From positions 62,001 through 126,000 of the forward strand of contig JALHPU010000007.1 in NCBI GenBank assembly GCA_022842325.1: DNA of 64,000 nt, written 5' to 3'. The position numbers and the translations under genes were made by a program. Below are positions 6,720-19,386 of the stretch, piece by piece. Numbering within the stretch: the stretch's first letter is position 1; the number at the start of each line of letters is the position of its first letter. This DNA comes from Sulfuritalea sp. (GTDB lineage: Bacteria > Pseudomonadota > Gammaproteobacteria > Burkholderiales > Rhodocyclaceae). The notes under the pieces are model-generated. The model was not told the origin of the DNA and ran no database searches. It saw nothing but the letters and a program-made list of their open reading frames with translations.

Positions 6720-8828
6720 TTAGACGCCCCTGGTGTCGATGTCGCCTTCCAGGCTCGGATAGCGCACATGGTCGACCATTTCCGTGATCTCCTTGCTCGG
6801 TGCCGGGGAAATCAGGCTGCCGATGATGATGCCAAGGAAGCCGGCGGGAATGCCGAAGGTGCCGGCAGCAATCGGGTTGATGTCCCACCACAGCGGGGCA
6901 TTGACGCCGAAGAACGGATAGGTCAGGTACATGTAGTAGCCGCAGATGCCCAGACCCAAGCTCATGCCCAGCACCGCGCCAAGGTAGTTGGCGCGCTTCC
7001 AGAACACGCCCATCACCAAGGCCGGGAAGAAGCCCGAGGCCGCCAGCGAGAAGGCCGCACCAACCAGGAACAGGATGTTGCCCGGCTTCAGGCTGGTAAC
7101 GTAGGCCGCAGTCAAGGCCACCACAAGCAACAGACCCTTCGATACCGCAATACGGCGCACCGTCGAGGCGTTCGGGTCGATCATCTTGTAGTAGAGGTCG
7201 TGTGACATCGCGTTGGCGATGGTCAGCAGCAGGCCGTCAGCGGTGGAAAGCGCCGCTGCCAGACCGCCGGCTGCCACGAGGCCCGAGATCACGTAAGGCA
7301 GACCCGCAATTTCCGGGGTGGCCAGCACGATCAGGTCGCCGCCGATGACGACTTCCGCCAGTTGCACGATGCCGTCCTTGTTGATGTCGGCGATGTTCAT
7401 CAGCGTCTTGTCCACCGTGGACCAGTTGCTGACCCAGGCTGGCAAGGAGGCGAAGCTCGACCCCACCAGATTGCTGTACACCTCGTACTTGGCCAGGATG
7501 GCCAGGGCCGGCGCCGTGAAGTAGAGCAGGAAGATGAAGAACAGACCCCAGAACACCGAGACGCGCGCCTCATGCACCGATGGCGTGGTGTAGTAGCGCA
7601 TCAGGATGTGCGGCAGGGCCGCCGTGCCGATCATCAGGCAGGCGATCAGGGCGAGGAAGTTCTTCTTCGCAATGCCGCGCTTCTTCTCGATCTCCTCCGG
7701 CGTCCCGCCACTGACCGCAAAAGCCTCGGCATGGCGCTTGACCGGCGCGGCGCGAGCGCCGATTTTCGATTCAGCAGTCCAAGCTGTCTTGGCAGCCGCG
7801 GCATCGGCCGGGAAGTCCTTGACCGACTTTTCGGCAGCTTCGATGGCTTTCGGGTCGGGAGTCGCTTCAGCCTTGAGTGCGGCCAGCTTGTCCGTCAGCT
7901 TCTGCTTTTCGGCGGCGAGGAAAGTCGGGCCGTCCTTGGTCAGACCGGCCAGCTTGGCGTTTGCGGCAGCGGCGCGTTCGCGGAAAATGGCGCGTACCGA
8001 CTCTTCCTTGGCGCCCTTGGGCGTGGCCTTGTCGTTGAACTCGGCTTCCAGCGCCGTGACCTTCGGCAGGGCCGAGGTGTAGGCGGAGATCTGCGGGATC
8101 GGGATGCCGGTATGCTTCACCGACAGCCAGACCACGGGGATCATGTAGGCCACGATCAGGATGATGTACTGGGCCACCTGGGTCCAGGTCACCGCCTTCA
8201 TGCCGCCGAGGAAGGAACACACCAGGATGCCGGCCAGACCGACGAACACACCAACCTGGAATTCCAGACCGGTGAAGCGCGAGGTGATGATGCCGACGCC
8301 GTAGATCTGCGCGATCACGTAGGTGAAGGAGCAGGTGATGGCTGCAATCACGCCGATGAAGCGCGGCAGGTGACCGCCGAAGCGCGCACCGAGGAAGTCC
8401 GGAATCGTGAACTGACCGAACTTGCGCAGGTAGGGCGCCAGCAGAATCGCCACCAGACAGTAGCCGCCGGTCCAGCCCAGCACGAAGGCGAGGCCGTCAT
8501 AGCCGGACAGGTACAGGGTGCCGGCCATGCCGATGAAGCTGGCGGCGGACATCCAGTCGGCGCCGGTCGCCATGCCGTTGAACAGGGCAGGCACGCGCCG
8601 GCCGGCGACATAGTACTCGCCGACGTCCGCCGTCTTCGACATGAAGCCGATGCCGGCATACAGGGCGATGGTGGCAAACAGGAAGATGTAGCCGAGGATC
8701 TTGTTCGGCACACCCATCTGTTCAAGGATGCCGACCAGGATGACGAAGGCAATGAAGCCGCCGGTATAGAAGGTGTAGTAGCGCTTCAGGTTGGCGGCAA
8801 ATTGCGATTGGGTTTGTGCGGCGGCCAT
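6720..8828 (-). CDS. Sodium:solute symporter, ActP-like, large subunit
   Basis: 702 residues with about 13 helices of the SSS fold. GEYYVAGRRVPALFNGMATGADWMSAASFIGMAG near residue 70 matches acetate/pyruvate-type members. A hydrophilic insertion of about 150 residues, rich in Ala, Lys and Glu (roughly 245-395, with coiled-coil character), makes it longer than ActP (about 550). Its ATG overlaps the stop of the DUF4212 gene by one base, the standard arrangement of two-component SSS carriers. Likely substrates are short monocarboxylates, by family analogy only. A two-component system lies just upstream and may control it. Confidence 0.85.
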   Translation of the reverse strand: MAAAQTQSQFAANLKRYYTFYTGGFIAFVILVGILEQMGVPNKILGYIFLFATIALYAGIGFMSKTADVGEYYVAGRRVPALFNGMATGADWMSAASFIGMAGTLYLSGYDGLAFVLGWTGGYCLVAILLAPYLRKFGQFTIPDFLGARFGGHLPRFIGVIAAITCSFTYVIAQIYGVGIITSRFTGLEFQVGVFVGLAGILVCSFLGGMKAVTWTQVAQYIILIVAYMIPVVWLSVKHTGIPIPQISAYTSALPKVTALEAEFNDKATPKGAKEESVRAIFRERAAAANAKLAGLTKDGPTFLAAEKQKLTDKLAALKAEATPDPKAIEAAEKSVKDFPADAAAAKTAWTAESKIGARAAPVKRHAEAFAVSGGTPEEIEKKRGIAKKNFLALIACLMIGTAALPHILMRYYTTPSVHEARVSVFWGLFFIFLLYFTAPALAILAKYEVYSNLVGSSFASLPAWVSNWSTVDKTLMNIADINKDGIVQLAEVVIGGDLIVLATPEIAGLPYVISGLVAAGGLAAALSTADGLLLTIANAMSHDLYYKMIDPNASTVRRIAVSKGLLLVVALTAAYVTSLKPGNILFLVGAAFSLAASGFFPALVMGVFWKRANYLGAVLGMSLGLGICGYYMYLTYPFFGVNAPLWWDINPIAAGTFGIPAGFLGIIIGSLISPAPSKEITEMVDHVRYPSLEGDIDTRGV

Positions 8829-9091
8829 TAGTCGAGCTCCCCTTCATGGACACCGTATTCCTTGTCCAGGTTGTTCATGTAATAGGCGTAATAGGCAATG
8901 ATCGCAACGTAAATGATCAGGGAGCCTTGCGCCGACATGTAGAAGCCCAGGGGGCCGATGAAGTTGATTTCGTTGAGTTCGCGGGCGAACCAGCCCATGA
9001 CGAACGTGGCCACGAACCAGACGACAAGCAGGATGCTGCTTATCTTCAGGTTGATGTTCCAGTACTGCTTGTGCTTCTCAGTGAGTTGCAT
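8828..9091 (-). CDS. DUF4212 small subunit of sodium:solute symporter
   Basis: 87 residues with two transmembrane helices. The motif KHKQYWNINLKISSILLVVWFVATFVMGW and the FPLG-like segment FIGPLGFYMSAQGSLIIYVAIIAYYA define the DUF4212 family, which is always encoded immediately before an SSS permease. It is probably required for assembly or activity of the large subunit. A purine-rich site (AAAGGAGGAG) precedes the ATG. Confidence 0.9.
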   Translation of the reverse strand: MQLTEKHKQYWNINLKISSILLVVWFVATFVMGWFARELNEINFIGPLGFYMSAQGSLIIYVAIIAYYAYYMNNLDKEYGVHEGELD

Positions 9092-9269
9092 TTAGCACTC
9101 CTCCTTTTTAGCTTTGCGGCGAACCGGAACAGTTCGCCGTTCCTGAGACGCACGCCGGGGTTCCCCTGTGTCGCGCGCCTACCGTGTTCCCGGAACATTA
9201 CGAAGGCTATATATCACCGTCAATTGCCCCAAGATGCGGCATTGTCTGTCAGCTATCCTGACGTGAAGC

Positions 9270-10779
9270 TTACAGGCCGATGGGAAAGCTGCTGGCGCTG
9301 CGGTTTGTGGGCGGTGCAGCATTTTCTGCGGCCTCCCGCTGGCGCGGGAAACTGACGCGGAACAGGCTGCCATGGTCCCCGCTGCCGGTCAGCAGGTCGA
9401 TCTTCGCCTGGTGCAGTTCGGCGATTTCGGCGGCGATCGGCAGGCCCAGGCCGCTGCCTTCGGCGTCGGTGCCCAGCACGCGGTAGAAGCGCTCGAAGAT
9501 GCTGTCGCGTTCCTCGACCGGAATCCCGATGCCGTCGTCCTCGACTTCGACAATGGCCAGCCGCTCGGCACGCGTGCGCACCGTGACGCGGCCACCCGCG
9601 GGCGTGTACTTGATGGCGTTGTCTATCAGGTTGGTCAGCAGTTCGCGCAGCAGCAATGGCACGCCGTTGATCATCAGCGGGCAACTGCAATCCTCGTAGC
9701 CGAGATCGATGTGCTTGGCCAGGGCGCGCACCACCCAGTCCTCGGTCACGCTGCGGGCCAGCGCATCGAGGTCGAGCGGCACCACGTTGTGCAGCTTCTC
9801 GTGACTGGCCTCGGCGCGCGCCAGCATCAGCAGCTGGTTGATCATGTGCGAGGCGCGATCGGTGCTTTCGGCGATCAGCTGCAGCGCAAGGCGCATCTGC
9901 GCCGGGTCGGTTTCAGACAGCGCGATCTCGGTCTGCGTCTTGAGCCCGGTCAGCGGCGTGCGCATCTGGTGCGCGGCCTGGGCGATGAAGCGCTGCTGCG
10001 CCTGCAGGTTCTCCTCGAGACGTCCCATCATCTGGTTGAAGGCCACCACCACCGGGCGCACCTCGTCCGGGACGCGCGTGACCGGGATCGGCGACAGGTC
10101 GGACGGGCGGCGGCGATGGATGCGGTCCTGCAGCAAGCGCAGCGGCGCGATGCCGCGCGAAAGACCCATATAGACCAGGATCACCGCCAGCGGAATGATG
10201 GCGAATTGCGGCAGCAGCACGCCCGAAATGATGCTGGAAGACAGTGCCTCGCGTTTCCTCAGGGTTTCGGCGACCTGCACCACGGCCGGCGACTGCCCGC
10301 TCGCTACCGGAACGAAGGCGTAGGCGATACGCACGGCGTCGGCGTTGATGCGGTCGTCGCGAAACAGTACCTTGCCGGCCTGCATTTTGGCCGGCAGTGG
10401 CGGCCAGGGTATTTCCCTGTCGCCCTGGACGATTTTCGTGTTGGGCCCCACCACCTGATAGAACAGCGCATCGGTGTCATCGGTGCGCAGCAGGGTGCGT
10501 GCCGAGGCCGGCAGGTTGACCGTGACCCGGTCGCCCTCGATCTTCATCAGTTGCACGATGGCGCTGACGTTGTCCGCCAGATGCTGATCGTAGGGCTGGT
10601 TGGCGATGAAACTCGCAACGTGATTGGTGGCGGCAATCGAGATCGGCCACAGCAGCAGCAAGGGGGCCAGCATCCAGTCGAGGATTTCGCCGAACAGCGA
10701 ATTCGGATATTCGAAGCTGACGAAGGGATTGTTGCCACGCGCGCCTGCAACTGCAGTCGTCTTTGTGCCGCCTTGTGCG

Positions 10780-10793
<14 letters not shown>
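9270..10793 (-). CDS. TctE/QseC-like sensor histidine kinase
   Basis: 507 residues. An N-terminal helix (GEILDWMLAPLLLLWPISIA) is followed by a periplasmic domain of the 2CSK_N type (about residues 55-170), a second helix, a HAMP region, a phosphoacceptor in AAHQMRTPLTGLKTQ, and the ATPase with LLTNLIDNAIKYT, DDGIGIP and GSGLGLPIAAEI. The layout matches TctE-type kinases that sense carboxylates. The ATG at 10793 overlaps the regulator gene by 14 nt. Downstream lies the DUF4212/SSS pair in the same orientation, so a role in inducing that carrier is plausible. Confidence 0.88.
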
Positions 10794-11466
<673 letters not shown>

Positions 11467-11527
11467 GACGGTACTCGTCTGGTGGGGCGCCGGGCGGCTC
11501 CCGGATCACCTTGCAGCTTGCCACAGA

Positions 11528-12037
11528 TCAGGCTTTTGGCAAGCGCGCGCTGACACCGGCCCAGAATTCGTCCGCCTTTTTCTTGCCCGCCATGCCCTGA
11601 ATGACATCGCGGCATTTCTCCAGCCTGGCCCCGAGGTCTTCCGGGGTCTTGCACTTCTCGACCAGCGCGGTCAGATCGTCTGCCCCTGGGCCCAGATAAG
11701 TGACCAGGGCGCGACAGGCAAAGCGCGAGGCGGAAACCAGCGACACCTCGACTTCAGGCGCCGCGGCTGCCGGTGCCGCCGTCGCGCCAGGTGCAGTTGG
11801 CGTACCCGACGCGGCAGCTTGAGCGCCGGGAACAATCTCGATATAGCCGTCCGCCAGCAGGTTGTTGAGAATGCCTTCGCTGGTCGGGTGGGAGTTCCTC
11901 GCCAGCAGTCCGGCGCGGGTGGTCTTGTCATCGACCATGATCAGCATCGAGCGCTCGCGCAGGCCGAGCCGGTTGGCGCGCGTCGCGATCTCGGTGCGGC
12001 CCTTCTCGGTCTTGCGATAAATGCCGTCGTCAGCCAT
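11528..12037 (-). CDS. Conserved hypothetical protein with possible winged-helix N-terminus
   Basis: 169 residues. The N-terminal part (EIATRANRLGLRERSMLIMVDDKTT and SEGILNNLLADGYIEIV) looks like a small winged-helix or helical DNA-binding fold. A low-complexity Ala/Pro/Thr linker follows (about 92-115), then a helical C-terminal domain with several Cys residues. No enzyme motif is seen. It lies upstream of the two-component operon on the same strand but is separated by about 60 nt. The function is unknown. Confidence 0.65.
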   Translation of the reverse strand: MADDGIYRKTEKGRTEIATRANRLGLRERSMLIMVDDKTTRAGLLARNSHPTSEGILNNLLADGYIEIVPGAQAAASGTPTAPGATAAPAAAAPEVEVSLVSASRFACRALVTYLGPGADDLTALVEKCKTPEDLGARLEKCRDVIQGMAGKKKADEFWAGVSARLPKA

Positions 12038-12568
12038 GGCGCACCACCTCCGCAGAAAAGCCTTGGAGCAGCGATGGCGTTATTTCCGCGTCGACAGGCC
12101 GGACGTCTGCGTCCGCGGCACGCCGGCAGGGACGAAGCGACTGGGGTGGATTCCGTTCCGGGTTCACTTGGGTGAACGGACGGCGGGGTACGGTGCTGGC
12201 CATGTTGATCTCCTGGAGGTTCCGCTGCCATGGAACTCTGCTGCGTTCTTTAGGCGGGTGACTTTGCGCCCATGCCTTTCGGCATGTTTGCCCTGTTTCA
12301 GAATCAAACGTTTTTCAGTATAGCTCCGACAAAATCGAAACTTAAGGCGTGATACGGATTTTTTTGTGCCGCGTTGCAGCAATGGTCTGCCCCGACAAAC
12401 GTCGCCGTCCCGCCGGCGCCGACCTCTGGCAGCCCACGAATGCAAAACCCCCGACCCTGTTTCCAGAGTCGGGGGTTTCGGTAAAGCAGGGCCCCAGTAG
12501 GAAGGGGGTACGGGGGAAACCTGGGTTTCCCCTGTTCCTAGCTCGGGATATGCAATCGGTGAAACCGA
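12038..12568. other. Intergenic region without a recognisable gene
   Basis: Apart from the groEL terminator and a degenerate match (12403-12425) to the dispersed CGCCGTA..CGCCGACTT repeat, I see no coding potential with a credible start or family motif. Several short frames on both strands are overlapping and of low complexity. Confidence 0.5.
12445..12478 (-). terminator. Intrinsic terminator downstream of groEL
   Basis: The arms AAACCCCCGAC and GTCGGGGGTTT are perfect 11-bp complements with a 12-base loop. Read on the minus strand, the hairpin ends in TTTT and lies about 90 bases after the groEL stop. The symmetry could also serve the opposite strand. Confidence 0.8.
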
Positions 12569-14230
<1,662 letters not shown>

Positions 14231-14256
14231 CTATATCTCCTTAAATTCTGTGGTGA

Positions 14257-14547
14257 TTAGAGCTCAACTACGCCCATGATGTCTTCTTCACGCATGACCA
14301 GCAGCTCATCGCCGTCGACCTTGACGGTCTGGCCGGAGTACTTGCCGAACAGCACGCGGTCGCCAACCTTGAGCGACATCGGGCGAACCTTGCCGTCGTC
14401 CTGGATCTTGCCGTTGCCTACGGCCTTGACTTCGCCCTGGTCGGGCTTCTCAGCGGCGTTGTCGGGGATGACGATGCCGGAAGCGGTTCTCTTCTCTTCT
14501 TCGAGACGCTTGACGATAACGCGATCATGCAAAGGACGAATTTTCAT
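14257..14547 (-). CDS. groES: Co-chaperonin GroES
   Basis: 96 residues beginning [14 protein letters not shown] and containing the mobile loop ([18 protein letters not shown]) and the [11 protein letters not shown] segment. It caps GroEL during protein folding. It is the first gene of the operon; the ATG is preceded by GAGGAG. The CIRCE element lies about 90 bases upstream. Confidence 0.99.
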   Translation of the reverse strand: MKIRPLHDRVIVKRLEEEKRTASGIVIPDNAAEKPDQGEVKAVGNGKIQDDGKVRPMSLKVGDRVLFGKYSGQTVKVDGDELLVMREEDIMGVVEL

Positions 14548-14635
14548 GGGGTTGATCTCCTCTTAAACTGGGTTGGAACAGGAAAAAGCCGCTGCGGCCT
14601 GACCGCAGGTCTGAATCGGGGGAGAGCGCAAGGGA

Positions 14636-14662
14636 TTAGCACTCATCGCCAACGAGTGCTAA
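14636..14662. promoter_or_regulatory. CIRCE operator (HrcA site) of groESL
   Basis: TTAGCACTC and GAGTGCTAA are separated by exactly nine bases, a perfect match to the CIRCE consensus. The position upstream of groES fits repression by HrcA, which is released on heat shock. Confidence 0.97.
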
Positions 14663-14763
14663 TAATAGTGCCTTGCTGCCGATTCTTCAAGGGGCCGGCA
14701 GAAAGATATTCTTTTAGATCGCAAGTATGATTGCCGCTCTTCCACGTTGCGGAACTTCGCGCC

Positions 14764-15345
14764 ATGACACTTTTGATACTCGGTCTTCTGATATTCCTCG
14801 GGGCACACTCGGTACGCTTCCTGACCCCGGGCTGGCGCGACGCGCAGCTGGCCCGTCTGGGCGAGCCGCGCTGGAAAGGCGTGTACTCACTCGTCTCGGC
14901 ACTTGGACTGGGGCTGATCATCTGGGGCTACGGCCTGGCGCGCGCCGATCCCATGGTGCTCTGGGTGCCGCCGCTATGGACGCGGCATCTGGCGGCGCTG
15001 CTGACCCTGCCGGTCTTCGTTCTGCTGGTGGCGGCCTACCTGCCGGGCAGCCACATCAAGGCCAGGATCGGCCATCCCATGGTGGCGGGGGTCAAGCTCT
15101 GGGCGCTGGCGCATTTGCTGGCCAACGGCAATCTCGCCGATGTCGTCTTGTTCGGCGCTTTTCTGGTCTGGGCGGTGGCCGATTTCATCTCGGCGCGCCG
15201 CCGCGACCGCCTCGCCGGCCGCACCTATCCCGTTTGCTGCTGGACACGCGACGCATCGGTGACCGCGATCGGCCTGCTGGCCTGGGTGCTGTTCGTGCTC
15301 TGGGGCCATGCCTGGCTGATCGGCGTCAAACCGTTCGGAATCTAG
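14764..15345 (+). CDS. nnrU: NnrU family membrane protein
   Basis: 193 residues with six hydrophobic segments. FLGAHSVRFLTPGWR, GEPRWKGVYSLVSALGLGLIIWGY and HPMVAGVKLWALAHLLANG are typical of the NnrU family. These proteins are linked to nitrite/NO reduction and are found in many denitrifiers; the exact biochemical role is not settled. I use the ATG at 14764 rather than an in-frame TTG at 14731. The stop codon overlaps that of the convergent flavin reductase gene. Confidence 0.85.
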   Translation: MTLLILGLLIFLGAHSVRFLTPGWRDAQLARLGEPRWKGVYSLVSALGLGLIIWGYGLARADPMVLWVPPLWTRHLAALLTLPVFVLLVAAYLPGSHIKARIGHPMVAGVKLWALAHLLANGNLADVVLFGAFLVWAVADFISARRRDRLAGRTYPVCCWTRDASVTAIGLLAWVLFVLWGHAWLIGVKPFGI

Positions 15346-15902
15346 GCTTCGAAGGTCTCACCGGTGGCGAAAAAGCTGCCACCGGCCTGGTAGTGGATGC
15401 TGTGCCGCTGGCTATCCGGAAAATGCCAGCGCCCGTTGGAAAAGGCATCCGGGTCGGCCCAGGCGGCGATGACCTGGCCGAGAAACAGATCGTAGGTCTG
15501 CTGGATGTGCGGCTCGGGGATCACACGGCATTCCAGCCAGGCCAGGCAGCCCTCGATCAGGGGCGCACCGACCATGCTGGCCGCCGCAGCACCAGCGCCG
15601 ACTTTCAAAGAAAATTTGTCGACTTCGCGCCCCGATTGCGTGCCGACCGCCAGCGTCAGCGCCGCCTGTTGCCGCGACGGCACGTTGAGCACGAACTCGC
15701 CCGAAGCCTCGACCAGTTCGCGCGTCAGCGTCGCCTTGTCGATGACCACCGCGACCTTGGGCGGATCGAAATCGAGCGCCATGTTCCAGGCCGCGGCCAT
15801 TACGTTCTGCCTGCCGCCGTGGGCGCTGGATACCAGCACGGTCGGGCCGTGGTTGAGCAGCAGATAGGCCTTCGGCAGGGGTACGGCGATGCGTTGCGTC
15901 AT
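15342..15902 (-). CDS. Flavin reductase-like (FMN-binding split barrel) protein
   Basis: 186 residues. The fold is recognised from VLVSSAHGGRQNVMAAAWNMALDFDPPKVAVVIDKATLTRELVEASGEFVLNVPS, shared by FMN-dependent flavin reductases and related oxygenase components. It probably binds FMN and transfers electrons from NAD(P)H, although a partner oxygenase is not evident. Its ATG overlaps the stop of the acetoacetyl-CoA synthetase gene by 4 nt, so the two are co-expressed. Confidence 0.8.
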   Translation of the reverse strand: MTQRIAVPLPKAYLLLNHGPTVLVSSAHGGRQNVMAAAWNMALDFDPPKVAVVIDKATLTRELVEASGEFVLNVPSRQQAALTLAVGTQSGREVDKFSLKVGAGAAAASMVGAPLIEGCLAWLECRVIPEPHIQQTYDLFLGQVIAAWADPDAFSNGRWHFPDSQRHSIHYQAGGSFFATGETFEA

Positions 15903-17884
15903 GCGACGTGCTCGGCGGCGGCCCGCCGCGCGGCGAAAGCGACGAACCATTGCAAACTCGCGGGATTCGCCATTGCATCGGGGTTGGCGATCTTGTCCAG
16001 GGCGTGGCCGAGCAGCAGCTTTTTCACCGGCAGTTCCATCTTCTTGCCCGACAGGGTGCGCGGAATTTCGGCGACCTGGAAGATCTCGTTGGGCACGTGG
16101 CGCGCCGAAAGCGCGAGCTTGATCTTCTCGCGCAGCGTGGCTTCGAGTTGCAGCGTCAGTTCGTGGCCGGGACGCAGCACGACGAACAGCGGCATGTAGC
16201 TTTCGCGGCCGAGGAATTCGAGGTCGACCACCAGGCTGTCGAGAATTTCGTGCAACTCCTCGACGGCGCGGTAGAGCTCGCTGGTGCCCATGCGGATGCC
16301 GTGGCGGTTTATCGTGGCGTCCGAGCGGCCGTAGATGATCGCGCCGCCCCGTGGTGTGATGCGCAGCCAGTCGCCGTGGCGCCAGATGCCCGGGTACATG
16401 TCGAAGTAGCTTTCGCGGTAGCGGGTGTCGCCGGGATCGTTCCAGAACTTCAGCGGCATCGAAGGCATCGGCGCGCTGCAGACCAGCTCGCCGACCTCGT
16501 CGATCAGCGGTTTGCCGGCTTCGTCCCAGGCTTCGACGCGGGCGCCGAGGCAGCGGCATTGCATCTCGCCCAGATACACCGGCAGCGTCGGCACGCCGCC
16601 GACGAAACAGCCGGCGAAATCGGTGCCGCCGGAGATCGCGTTGAGCCAGAGATCCTGCCGCACGTGGTCGTAAATCCACTGATAGCCTTCGGGCGGCAGC
16701 GGCGAACCGGTGGAGCCGATGGCGCGCAAGGCGGAAAGATCGGCAACGTCGTTCGGTTCGACGTGGGCCTTCAGGCAGGACATGAAAAAGGCGGCGCCAG
16801 CACCGAAGAACGTCACGCCGGTTTCGCCGACGAAGCGCCACAGCGCATTCCAGTCCGGCCAGCCCGGGTTGCCGTCGTAGATGCAGATGGTGCTGCCCAT
16901 CAGGAGGCCCGTCATCTGGCAGTTCCACATGATCCAGCCGCTGCTGGAAAACCAGTGGAAGCGGTCTTCCGGGCCGAGGTCGAGGTGGAAGGCACCGAGC
17001 TTGACATGCTCGACGACGATGCCGCCGTGGGAATGCACGATGGGCTTGGGCAGGCCCGTGGTGCCCGAGGAGTACACCACCCAAAGCGGATGGTCGAAGG
17101 GCACGTGCGCCACCTGCAACGGCGCCGCTCTGGCCGTGGCGGCCGTGGCGGCACCCCAGTCGGTGCACTGGGCGAAGCCGGCGGCATCGGCCGCCGAGCC
17201 CAGGCAGGGCAGCAGCACCATATGGTCGACGCTCGGCAGCTCGGCCAGCAGTTCGCGGATCAGCTCGCGGCGGTCGTAGGCCTTGCCGCCATAGCGGTAG
17301 CCGTCGACCGCGATCAGCACCTTGGGCGCGATCTGGCGGAAGCGGTCGAGCACGGCGATGCGCCCCATGTCGGGTGAGCAGGCCGACCAGATCGCGCCAA
17401 GGCTGGCCACCGCGAGAAAGGCGACGACGGTTTCCGGAATGTTGGGCAGGTAGGCTACCACCCGGTCGCCGCGCGTCACGCCCATGCCGCGCAGGGTCGC
17501 GGCCAGGGCGCCGACCTGGCGCTGCAGTTCGGTCCAGCCCAGTTCCCGCTGTTCGCCGGCCTCGTTGCGCGCGACAATGGCCGGCCGCGCGGTCGTGGCA
17601 TGGCGGAAGACCTGGTCGACATAGTTCATGGTCACGCCGGGGAACCACTGCGCGCCGGGCATGCCGGCGTTGGCCAGCACCGTCGTGCGCGGCGTCGTCG
17701 CGGGAATCGCGAAGTAATCCCAGACGGCGCCCCAGAAGCCTTCGAGGTCGTCCACCGACCAGCGCCAGAGTGCATCGTAGTCGGCGAAACGCATGCCGCG
17801 CTCGGCTGCCAGCCAGTCGGTGAACGCGGTGAGCTTGGCCGCACCAATCGTGGCGGCAGATGGCTGCCAGGCCGGATGTTCCAT
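15899..17884 (-). CDS. aacS: Acetoacetyl-CoA synthetase
   Basis: 661 residues, normal for AacS. An N-terminal ACAS domain is followed by the AMP-binding core with VVYSSGTTGLPKPIVHSHGG (P-loop), RFHWFSSSGWIMWN, AISGGTDFAGCFVGG and GDWLRITPRGGAIIYGRSDATINRHGIRMG, and by the catalytic lysine region LSGKKMELPVKKLL. It activates acetoacetate to acetoacetyl-CoA with ATP, for example in poly-hydroxybutyrate or ketone-body use. It is first in a two-gene operon with the flavin reductase. Confidence 0.92.
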   Translation of the reverse strand: MEHPAWQPSAATIGAAKLTAFTDWLAAERGMRFADYDALWRWSVDDLEGFWGAVWDYFAIPATTPRTTVLANAGMPGAQWFPGVTMNYVDQVFRHATTARPAIVARNEAGEQRELGWTELQRQVGALAATLRGMGVTRGDRVVAYLPNIPETVVAFLAVASLGAIWSACSPDMGRIAVLDRFRQIAPKVLIAVDGYRYGGKAYDRRELIRELLAELPSVDHMVLLPCLGSAADAAGFAQCTDWGAATAATARAAPLQVAHVPFDHPLWVVYSSGTTGLPKPIVHSHGGIVVEHVKLGAFHLDLGPEDRFHWFSSSGWIMWNCQMTGLLMGSTICIYDGNPGWPDWNALWRFVGETGVTFFGAGAAFFMSCLKAHVEPNDVADLSALRAIGSTGSPLPPEGYQWIYDHVRQDLWLNAISGGTDFAGCFVGGVPTLPVYLGEMQCRCLGARVEAWDEAGKPLIDEVGELVCSAPMPSMPLKFWNDPGDTRYRESYFDMYPGIWRHGDWLRITPRGGAIIYGRSDATINRHGIRMGTSELYRAVEELHEILDSLVVDLEFLGRESYMPLFVVLRPGHELTLQLEATLREKIKLALSARHVPNEIFQVAEIPRTLSGKKMELPVKKLLLGHALDKIANPDAMANPASLQWFVAFAARRAAAEHVA

Positions 17885-17967
17885 GGCTGATCCACTCCTC
17901 GTTTTCGGCTGATTCTATATGTCTCCCGCGGGAGCCGGGGACGGTGCCCAGGCGATAAGATAGGCTC

Positions 17968-19386
17968 ATGCGCAAAGTATTTGTCTCCCTGGCCTGTTTG
18001 TGGGCCCTGCACGCCGTCGCCGGCGACTTGCCGCCCGTGGTGGCGCAGGCGCTCAAGGGCGCCGGCATTCCGCAGGCGGCTACTGCGGTCTGGGTCAGGG
18101 AAGTGGACGTCGCGACGCCGCTGCTGGCGGTCAATGCCCGCGTCGCGCTGAATCCGGCTTCGACCATGAAGCTGCTTACCACCTTTGCCGCGCTCGACCT
18201 GCTGGGGCCGGCCTATGTCTGGAAAACCGAGGCCTTTGCCAGCGGCACGCTGAGCGATGGCGTACTGACGGGTGATCTGCATTTGCGCGGCGGCGGCGAC
18301 CCCAGGCTGACCCATGACCAGTTCGGCCGCCTGCTGCGCCAGATCCGGGCGCGCGGCATCCGCGAGATACGCGGCGACCTGGTGCTGGACCGAAGCGCCT
18401 TTGCCGCCAACGGCACGGACCCGGCCCGCTTCGACGCGCAGCCGATGCGGCCCTACAACGTCGCCCCCGACGCCCTGCTGCTGAATTTCAAGGCGGTCAC
18501 GCTGCAGCTGATACCCGATGCCGCGCAACAGACCGTGATGGTCGGCATGGAGCCGGCGCCGAGCAATCTCGACCTGATCAACAAGCTCACGCTGGGCAAC
18601 GGCAATGGCTGCGGCGAGTGGCGCGAGCGCCTGCGCGCCGACGTCTTCGGCCACGGACCGACGACGCGACTGGTGCTGACTGGGGTCTTCCCGGCGAGCT
18701 GCGGCGAGCAGCGCTGGAACATCGCGGTGCAGGACCATCCCGCGTTCATGCTCGGCGTTTTTCAGCAGTTGTGGGCCGAACTCGGCGGCACCCTCGCCGG
18801 CGGCGTGCGCGACGGTGCGGTGCCGGCCGAGGCGCGCCCGGTCGGCGTGCTGCCATCGCCGACTCTTGGCGAAGTGGTGCGCGACATCAACAAGTTCTCC
18901 AACAACGTCATGGCGCGCCAGCTGTTCCTGACCCTGGGCATGGAAGCCGGCCGGCGGCCGGCGAGTGCCGAGGACGGCGACGCGGCGATCCGCGCCTGGC
19001 TTAATGCACGTGGCATCGCGCTGCCCGAACTGGTGCTGGAAAACGGTTCCGGCCTGTCGCGGCGCGAGCGGATCAGCGCCGAAGGCCTCGGCCGCGTGCT
19101 GCAGGCGGCCTGGAAAAGCGCGGTGATGCCGGAACTGATGGCTTCCCTGCCGGTGACGGCGACCGACGGCACCATGAAAAAACGCCTCAAGCAGAACGGC
19201 GTCGCCGGCCAGGCGCACATCAAGACCGGCTCGCTGGAAGGCGTGCGCAGCCTTGCCGGCTATGTGCTGGACAAGGGCGGGCGGCGCTGGATCGTGGTCT
19301 TCTTCGTCAATCACGCCCATGCCGGCGCGGCGCAGGCGGCGCAGGACGCCTTGCTGCAGTGGGTTTACGAGCGGGGCGGGGCATGA
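17968..19386 (+). CDS. dacB: D-alanyl-D-alanine carboxypeptidase/endopeptidase, PBP4 type
   Basis: 472 residues with a Sec signal peptide ([19 protein letters not shown]). The serine motif is STMK (NPASTMKLL), the second motif SNN ([10 protein letters not shown]) and the third KTG ([16 protein letters not shown]), as in class C penicillin-binding proteins. It trims and cleaves peptidoglycan cross-links in the periplasm. Its stop overlaps the start of the next small membrane protein gene, so it heads a three-gene operon. Confidence 0.93.
   Translation: MRKVFVSLACLWALHAVAGDLPPVVAQALKGAGIPQAATAVWVREVDVATPLLAVNARVALNPASTMKLLTTFAALDLLGPAYVWKTEAFASGTLSDGVLTGDLHLRGGGDPRLTHDQFGRLLRQIRARGIREIRGDLVLDRSAFAANGTDPARFDAQPMRPYNVAPDALLLNFKAVTLQLIPDAAQQTVMVGMEPAPSNLDLINKLTLGNGNGCGEWRERLRADVFGHGPTTRLVLTGVFPASCGEQRWNIAVQDHPAFMLGVFQQLWAELGGTLAGGVRDGAVPAEARPVGVLPSPTLGEVVRDINKFSNNVMARQLFLTLGMEAGRRPASAEDGDAAIRAWLNARGIALPELVLENGSGLSRRERISAEGLGRVLQAAWKSAVMPELMASLPVTATDGTMKKRLKQNGVAGQAHIKTGSLEGVRSLAGYVLDKGGRRWIVVFFVNHAHAGAAQAAQDALLQWVYERGGA

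Noticed and set aside
15590..15616. Apparent copy of the dispersed repeat (AGCGCCGACTTTCAAAG) in the flavin reductase gene
   Set aside because: Only the second half of the core matches, and the residues encoded (FSLKVGAGA) fit the protein family, so chance similarity is more likely.
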